Source: Iamia sp. SCSIO 61187
GTDB taxonomy: Bacteria; Actinomycetota; Acidimicrobiia; Acidimicrobiales; Iamiaceae
Direction of reading: 5' to 3'
NCBI RefSeq assembly: GCF_019443745.1
Contig: NZ_CP050948.1
Span: 496,001-560,000 of the forward strand
DNA length: 64,000 nucleotides
The notes beneath the pieces were generated by a model, which saw nothing but the letters and a program-made list of their open reading frames with translations, did no database searches and had not been told where the DNA came from. Made by a program: the position numbers and the translations under genes. This document shows positions 60,501 to 64,000 of this stretch, piece after piece. How positions within the stretch are numbered: the stretch's first letter is position 1; each line of letters starts with the position of its first letter.

Positions 60501-60829
60501 GTGCCCAGCACCTGCCGGACGGCGGCCGAGAGGGACGGGATCGACACGGGCCGGCGGCCGGTGGCGGCGATGGTGGCGGCACCGAGGAGCTCGGCCAGGC
60601 GGAAGACGGTGAGGAAGTCGACGGCGGCGACCCCGCGGCCGGCCCGCGTCACGGGGCCGAGGACGTCGGATGCGAGGAGGCGGCGGGCGGTGACGCCCAC
60701 GTGGTTGGACGGGACGACGACGGTGACCGGGGCGAGGGGGTCGCCCGCCTTGGCGTCGGCCACCGCGTCGCGCAGGGCGACGAGCGCGCCCCGTCCGTAC
60801 GGGACGGGGGTGACGGTGATCGAGGGCAT
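57521..60829 (-). CDS. AddB-like PD-(D/E)XK nuclease subunit with inactive helicase fold
   Basis: A 1102-residue partner subunit. The N-terminus VTVVVPSNHVGVTARRLLAS occupies the place of Walker A but lacks the GKT residues, so the motor is probably dead. The C-terminal nuclease is intact: VHKALEDFL, FRGQIDRIDR and VVADYKTG. AddB carries four Cys that bind a 4Fe-4S cluster; here WARCPFDYF and PCWSC provide three, and the expected fourth after CWSC is not seen. ATG 60829 is the likely start. It is the first gene of the helicase-nuclease operon. Confidence 0.85.
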   Translation of the reverse strand: MPSITVTPVPYGRGALVALRDAVADAKAGDPLAPVTVVVPSNHVGVTARRLLASDVLGPVTRAGRGVAAVDFLTVFRLAELLGAATIAATGRRPVSIPSLSAAVRQVLGTDPGLFAPVADHPATEAALVASYRELRDLPDAALSSIARTGPRAAEVVRVHRAARQVLAAHWSDEEDLMAAAADRVGGDPGAAEALGPVVLHLPQLLTLHAAALVRTVAERQQVRVLAGTTGDPRADADVVTTLARLGVPVPAPDGLPRAGVGIVGPTVAPDRTQVASASDADDEVRHAVRRVVAAARAGTPLDRIAVLHPTADPYARLLHEHLAAAGVAVNGPSPVPLASRAAGRTLIGLLALPEQGWRRQAVLDWLGTAPLRFEGRPVPVAAWERLSREAGVVAGRDQWDARLLAEAARRDERAEQAVADDDAAAAARNRRRADHARSLRAFVTGLADDLERAGRRPRTWSQHARWARALLDRLLGPAAQREDWPGDEVERRAAERVELAIDRLAVLDEVEGPVGLDVVVRTLEVELESDTGRVGRFGDGVLVGPLTMGVGLDLDLVVVVGLAEGLAPRPPRDDSLLPDTERRAVDGLLPLRRDGVARQHRHLLAATAAADRQVLCFPRGDLRGGRDRVPSRWLLDLAGHLSGGRLWGDDLPALDVPWLEHIHSFDHAVRTFDQPATPQEHRLRSLLAAGAGPRALGPATALGDPVIARGAELIAGRASSRLTRFDGNLGGLPVASPADPESGRVASATGLERWARCPFDYFVRSVLGIREVENPEDSLSISALDRGSLVHKALEDFLLEVLARPERARPGPTDPWTAADRLRLREIGAALCAEYEAVGLTGRALFWGRDRARILADLDATLTFDEEVRRLNGGRHLHAELGFGLGDEDLPPVALPLPDGRAVRFRGQIDRIDRTEAGGLVVADYKTGGTSAYQGLSERNPDQGGTHLQLAVYGAAARAAVGDPEAEVRSEYWFVSSKGRFSTKGYVLTPEISERISETLGLIVEGIEAGLFPAHPTDHQGQPWNPCWSCDPDFLGVADLRRAWEAKGADPAMAGYLALIDPDRRSEPDPDEVDPADVGAGPPDAGAAAASARARITEGAG

Positions 60830-60892
60830 CGGAGGGGATGGTACGAGGGGGGTGCGACAGCGCCAGCCCCACGCGACCCCGCAGCGCCGGAG

Positions 60893-60936
60893 CTCGGTGG
60901 CAGATGTCGGACGAACGTCCCACATCTGCCACCGAG
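60893..60936 (-). terminator. 44-nt hairpin between the kinase-like and AddB-like genes
   Basis: CTCGGTGGCAGATGT and ACATCTGCCACCGAG pair over 15 bp, then one C-C mismatch, then GGACG/CGTCC with loop AA. It lies 18 nt after the end of the kinase-like gene and 63 nt before the AddB-like start. No T-tract. Confidence 0.7.
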
Positions 60937-60954
60937 ATCGGACGGGGGCGGAGG

Positions 60955-62040
60955 TCAGATGTCGATGAGCGAGAAGGGGTCGTGGTCGCGGATGGCGGCG
61001 CAGGCCCGCTCGGCCATGACGAGGAACATCTCGTCGCCCCGGGCGGTGGGGGCGGCGACGGCGCAGCCGAGGACGATGATCAGCGGCGCCTGGAGGAGGG
61101 CGTAGCGGTAGTCCTCGAGGCACTGCTCGAGCGGGTGGTCGTCGACGCCGTAGGCGTGCAGGGCGTCCCAGTAGGCCGAGACGACCTCGCCCTCGTGGGC
61201 CCGCCGGTCGGCGACGGTGAGGCTGGTCGCCAGCAGGAAGGCGATGTCGCGGGCGGGGAGGCCCAGGCTCACGGTCTGCCAATCGACGGCCGTGACCTGG
61301 TCGGCGGGACCGAACATGAGGTTGTCGAGGCGGTAGTCGCCGTGGACCGGGGCGAACCGCTCGGCCCGCCCCGTCAGCCAGGCGCCGGCGACGGGGGGGA
61401 CCTGGTCCAGGACGGCGCGGGTGGCGGCGGGCAGGCGGTCGCCCATGCGGTCGGCGAACACGTCGGTCATGGGGCCGAGGACGTCGCCCAGCACCTCGGC
61501 CGAGGCCGGGTCGACGACGGCCAGGCCGGTGGTGGCGGGCAGGGTGGCGTCGCACCACCGGGGGCCGTGCAGCCCGGCCAGGTTGCGGGCTGCGGCCACC
61601 GCCTGGGCCGGCGTGCACCCGGCGATCTGGTCGCCCTGGCGGGCCGGCGCCAGGTCCTCGAGCAGCAGCAGGAAGTCGGTGCCGTCGTCGGTGGCCCACG
61701 CGTGGTGGCAGAGCGGCACCCGGACGGCGACCGTCGCCGCCAGGCGCTGGTAGAAGGCGACCTCGGTCCGGTAGGCCCCGGCCGCGGTGGCCCGCGAGGC
61801 CGGGTCACCGCCGGGCACCTTGGCCACGAACGTCTCCGGCAGGCGGGTCGCGTCGCCCTCGTAGGAGGGCGTCAGCCGGAAGCTGCTCCCCATCTGCCCG
61901 GTGCCGACGGGCTCCACGCCGAGCTCGGCCACGGTGACGTCGTGGCCCTCGGCGCGGAGGACGTCGGTGAGCCGCTCCGGGGTGAGCCCGGCGTCGGCGG
62001 CGGCCACGGCGACGTCGAGGCCCTGGTTCGCGTCGCTCAC
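60955..62040 (-). CDS. phosphotransferase/ecdysteroid kinase-like family protein
   Basis: A 361-residue protein-kinase-like fold. VEPVGTGQMGSSFRL is a glycine-rich loop, PETFVAKVP holds the ATP-binding Lys, VHGDYRLDNLMFG is the catalytic HGDxxxxN motif (about residue 244), and AVDWQTVSLGLPARDIAFLL is the metal Asp segment. Aminoglycoside phosphotransferases and ecdysteroid kinases share these motifs. GTG 62040 follows the LLM stop by 7 nt, so the two are probably one transcript. The substrate may be a small hydroxylated or acyl-CoA-related molecule; it cannot be told from the sequence. Confidence 0.82.
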   Translation of the reverse strand: MSDANQGLDVAVAAADAGLTPERLTDVLRAEGHDVTVAELGVEPVGTGQMGSSFRLTPSYEGDATRLPETFVAKVPGGDPASRATAAGAYRTEVAFYQRLAATVAVRVPLCHHAWATDDGTDFLLLLEDLAPARQGDQIAGCTPAQAVAAARNLAGLHGPRWCDATLPATTGLAVVDPASAEVLGDVLGPMTDVFADRMGDRLPAATRAVLDQVPPVAGAWLTGRAERFAPVHGDYRLDNLMFGPADQVTAVDWQTVSLGLPARDIAFLLATSLTVADRRAHEGEVVSAYWDALHAYGVDDHPLEQCLEDYRYALLQAPLIIVLGCAVAAPTARGDEMFLVMAERACAAIRDHDPFSLIDI

Positions 62041-62047
62041 GAGCCGG

Positions 62048-63136
62048 TCACACGGCCATCCAGCCCGGGTTGGCCGGCAGCCCGGTGGCCCCCGCCGGAC
62101 GGACGGACCGGTAGGCCTCGACCACCGGGGCCAGCTCGGCGGGCGTGGCACCGTGGAGGATCACCGAGTCGGCGCCGAGGTCGAGCTGCTCGACGACCGT
62201 GGCCGCGCACTGCTCGGCCGTCCCCGTGGCCGACGCCGCCAGCCACTCGTCGGGGATCAGCTCGGCCAGGGCGTGGAGCTCGTCGACGGTGGCGGTGGCG
62301 TCGAGGGCGCCCCGCGCCCCGGTGACGACCGGCGCCTGGCGGAACCGGGCCAGGACGGCCGGGTCCCACCCGTTGACCTGCACGAGGATGTCGCCGTAGG
62401 CCTGGAAGTAGGTGGCCATGCGGCCCACCAGCTTGCGCAGCCGGGCCTCCTCGTCGAGGTGGTCGCCGATCGTGGCCAGCACCGACCAGACCCGGACCGA
62501 GGCCGGGTCGCGGCCGGCCTGCTCGGCCCCCCGACGCACGGCGGCGACGGAGTCGGTGAGGGCGGCGTCGCCGAAGAAGGTGTGGAGCACGACGCCGTCG
62601 GCGATCCGGCCGGCCAGCTCGAGGGTCTTGGGCCCGAGGGCGACGAGGATGATCGGCACCGGCCCGTCGATCCCGGCGCCGGTGTGGAGGTACGGGTAGG
62701 TGCCGGCGGGCCCGTCGTGGCCGACGACCGACTCGTCGCGCCAGAGGGTGCGGAGGATCTCGGCCACGTCGGTCAGCTGGGCGGAGGTGACCCGGGGCAG
62801 GCCCATCACGTCGAACAGGGCGTCGAACCCCCGGCCCAGGCCGAGCGAGAACCGGCCCCCGGTGAGGGCGTGCATCGTCGCCGAGAACGTCGCCGTCACC
62901 ATCGGGTGGCGGGTGTTGTGGTTGGTGGCGGCGGTGGCGATGCCGAGCCGCTCGGTGGAAGCCGCCAGGGCGCCGCAGAGGGTCGGGGCGTCCTTGACGT
63001 TGAACCGCTCGGAGACGAAGGCGCTGCCCAGGCCGAGGGCCTCCCCGTCGCGGGCCTCGCCGATGATCGTGGTCGGGTCGGCGGCGTGGCCGGCCAGGGC
63101 GTAGAACCCGAGCTCGGTCAGGTGCTCGGCGCTCAC
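62048..63136 (-). CDS. LLM class F420-dependent oxidoreductase (MSMEG_2249-like family)
   Basis: A 362-residue TIM-barrel protein. LGFYALAGHAADPTTIIGEA, GLGSAFVSERFNVKDAPTLCGA, ATAATNHNTRHPMVTATF (about residue 65), LGLGRGFDALFDVMGLP and GHDGPAGTYPYLHTG closely follow the TIGR03857-type pattern. The F420 subfamily assignment is therefore good; the substrate is unknown. GTG 63136 overlaps the stop of the SnoaL-like gene (GTGA) and its own stop is 7 nt from the kinase-like gene. The three genes form one operon. Confidence 0.9.
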   Translation of the reverse strand: MSAEHLTELGFYALAGHAADPTTIIGEARDGEALGLGSAFVSERFNVKDAPTLCGALAASTERLGIATAATNHNTRHPMVTATFSATMHALTGGRFSLGLGRGFDALFDVMGLPRVTSAQLTDVAEILRTLWRDESVVGHDGPAGTYPYLHTGAGIDGPVPIILVALGPKTLELAGRIADGVVLHTFFGDAALTDSVAAVRRGAEQAGRDPASVRVWSVLATIGDHLDEEARLRKLVGRMATYFQAYGDILVQVNGWDPAVLARFRQAPVVTGARGALDATATVDELHALAELIPDEWLAASATGTAEQCAATVVEQLDLGADSVILHGATPAELAPVVEAYRSVRPAGATGLPANPGWMAV

Positions 63137-63507
63137 CACCGCTCCACCAGGTGGGCCCGGTCCGCGGGAGGCTCGTAGGGCTCGGGCCACCAGTCCTCGA
63201 TCCGGGCGATGCGACCGTCGTCGTCCAGGGTGAAGAAGGCGATGCCGGTCTGGTCGGGGAGGCCGGGGGACGCGAAGCCGATGGTGGTGGCGGCCCGGTC
63301 CGCCTCGGCCACCAGGGTCGTCACCGTCAGGTGCCACTCACCGGGGTACTCGGCGTTGAAGCGCACCACCCCGGCCCGCCCCCGCACCCGCTCCCGGGTC
63401 TGGGGGACCTCGTAGACGACGTCGTCGGCGAGGAGGCGGCCGAGGGCGTCCCAGTCCCTCCGGTCGATGGCCTCCCAGAAGGCCCGGACGGTGGTGGCGG
63501 CGCTCAT
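63133..63507 (-). CDS. SnoaL/NTF2-like protein
   Basis: A 124-residue protein with the NTF2-like pattern VRAFWEAIDRRDWDALGRLLADDVVYEVP and a C-terminal FFTLDDDGRIARIEDWWPE. It probably binds or isomerises a polyketide- or steroid-like molecule. ATG 63507 follows a TAGGTT box by 9 nt on this strand, implying a leaderless mRNA. It is the first gene of an operon with the LLM enzyme and kinase-like protein, and is divergent from the HAD gene. Confidence 0.83.
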   Translation of the reverse strand: MSAATTVRAFWEAIDRRDWDALGRLLADDVVYEVPQTRERVRGRAGVVRFNAEYPGEWHLTVTTLVAEADRAATTIGFASPGLPDQTGIAFFTLDDDGRIARIEDWWPEPYEPPADRAHLVERW

Positions 63508-63571
63508 ATGGGGCGGAACCTACCCGGGCCCTGTGCCACGGTGGGGAGGTGACGAGCGGAGCGGTCCACCG

Positions 63572-64000
63572 GTGAGCGACATCGATGCGCTGGTGCTCGA
63601 CCTCGACGGGGTCGTGCGCCACTTCGACCCGGCCCACGAGGCCGACCTGTGCCGGCGCCACGGCCTCGAGCCCGGATCGATCGCCGCCGCCGCCTACGCC
63701 CCCGAGCGGCTCCAGCCGGTCATCACCGGGGCCACCACCAAGGACGAGTGGCTGGCGATGGTGGGCGAGGCCATCGGCGCCCCCGACGCGGCCGCGGCGT
63801 GGGGACGGTCGCCGACCACGCTCGACCACGACGTGCTCGCCGTCGTCGACGAGGTGCGGGCCACCGGCCGGCCCGTCGTGATCCTCACCAACGGGACCGA
63901 CACCATCGACGACGAGCTGGCGGCCCTCGACGTCGCCCACCGCTTCGACGCCGTCTACAACAGCGCCGTCATCGGCCACGCCAAGCCCGACCGCCGGGCG
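63572..64000 (+). CDS. HAD superfamily hydrolase, partial (runs off the window)
   Basis: The first 143 codons of a HAD-type phosphatase, starting at GTG 63572. Motif I is DLDGVVRHFD (nucleophile Asp), motif II is ILTNGTD, and the motif III region reads GHAKPD near the window edge. The cap helices lie between motifs I and II. The family is the dehalogenase/phosphoglycolate-phosphatase-like subgroup; the substrate cannot be inferred. Divergent from the SnoaL-like gene. Confidence 0.85.
   Translation, partial: MSDIDALVLDLDGVVRHFDPAHEADLCRRHGLEPGSIAAAAYAPERLQPVITGATTKDEWLAMVGEAIGAPDAAAAWGRSPTTLDHDVLAVVDEVRATGRPVVILTNGTDTIDDELAALDVAHRFDAVYNSAVIGHAKPDRRA

Overview
The window is about 75% G+C DNA with actinobacterial hallmarks: a DivIVA-type scaffold, a UPF0182 membrane protein, several luciferase-like (LLM) oxidoreductases of the coenzyme F420-linked type, a PPOX flavin/deazaflavin protein, many TetR regulators, GTG starts and many genes whose start codon lies 6-9 nt after a TAnnnT box. 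This fits the Actinomycetota; the mix of fused isobutyryl-CoA mutase, F420 enzymes and crotonase/SDR genes suggests the class Acidimicrobiia (inference, not proven here). No rRNA, tRNA, CRISPR array, transposase or prophage module was seen. About 46 complete protein genes and two edge fragments are called.

Layout: 1-7.1 kb, end of a probable PDZ/Lon-like protease, a sensor kinase coupled to a FecR-like membrane protein, and a DivIVA protein with an unusual Cys/His C-terminus. 7.2-13.8 kb, UPF0182, crotonase, SDR, PP-loop ATPase, a VOC protein and engB. 13.9-20.2 kb, SRPBCC/TetR/VOC cluster, esterase-phosphoesterase pair, ECF sigma factor with a coupled SRPBCC gene, flavin oxidoreductase, a four-unit palindromic array and a nitroreductase. 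20.4-28.2 kb, CMD-SDR pair, TetR/SnoaL divergent pair, a transaminase-omega-amidase operon, an AlkB-like dioxygenase, an LLM enzyme and a UPF0016 transporter. 28.3-33.5 kb, secreted CHAP/FG-GAP protein and a copper operon (copZ, His-rich secreted protein, copA). 33.5-41 kb, ICL-like enzyme, DrrAB-like exporter, hydrolase, WYL regulator, HTH_42 protein, ATP-dependent DNA ligase and MarR. 41-54 kb, icmF, PEP carboxylase, two LLM genes, PPOX, TetR with a fatty-acid hydroxylase, and leuA with a leader peptide and attenuator. 54-64 kb, an AddAB-like helicase-nuclease operon, a kinase-like protein, an LLM enzyme, a SnoaL protein and a partial HAD hydrolase.

Two features recur. First, translational coupling is pervasive: stop and start codons overlap as ATGA or GTGA in at least twelve places. 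Second, almost every convergent gene gap longer than 20 bp holds a long inverted repeat without a T-tract. Four of these are members of one 31-bp family centred on GGTGCC/GGCACC, and one is a four-copy array with an exact 70-bp period and alternating spacers.

The best-supported regulatory finding is upstream of leuA: a 12-residue leader peptide with four consecutive leucine codons, then two hairpins and a T-rich tract, preceded by a perfect TTGACA box. Other clear operators are perfect or near-perfect palindromes at the starts of the TetR genes at 14.4, 22.3 and 50.5 kb, in the icmF promoter, between two LLM genes, before the DrrAB-like operon and before copZ. The most unusual protein is the DivIVA-coiled-coil protein ending in a CxxC...HPGCRC motif like that of phage MuF-type head proteins.
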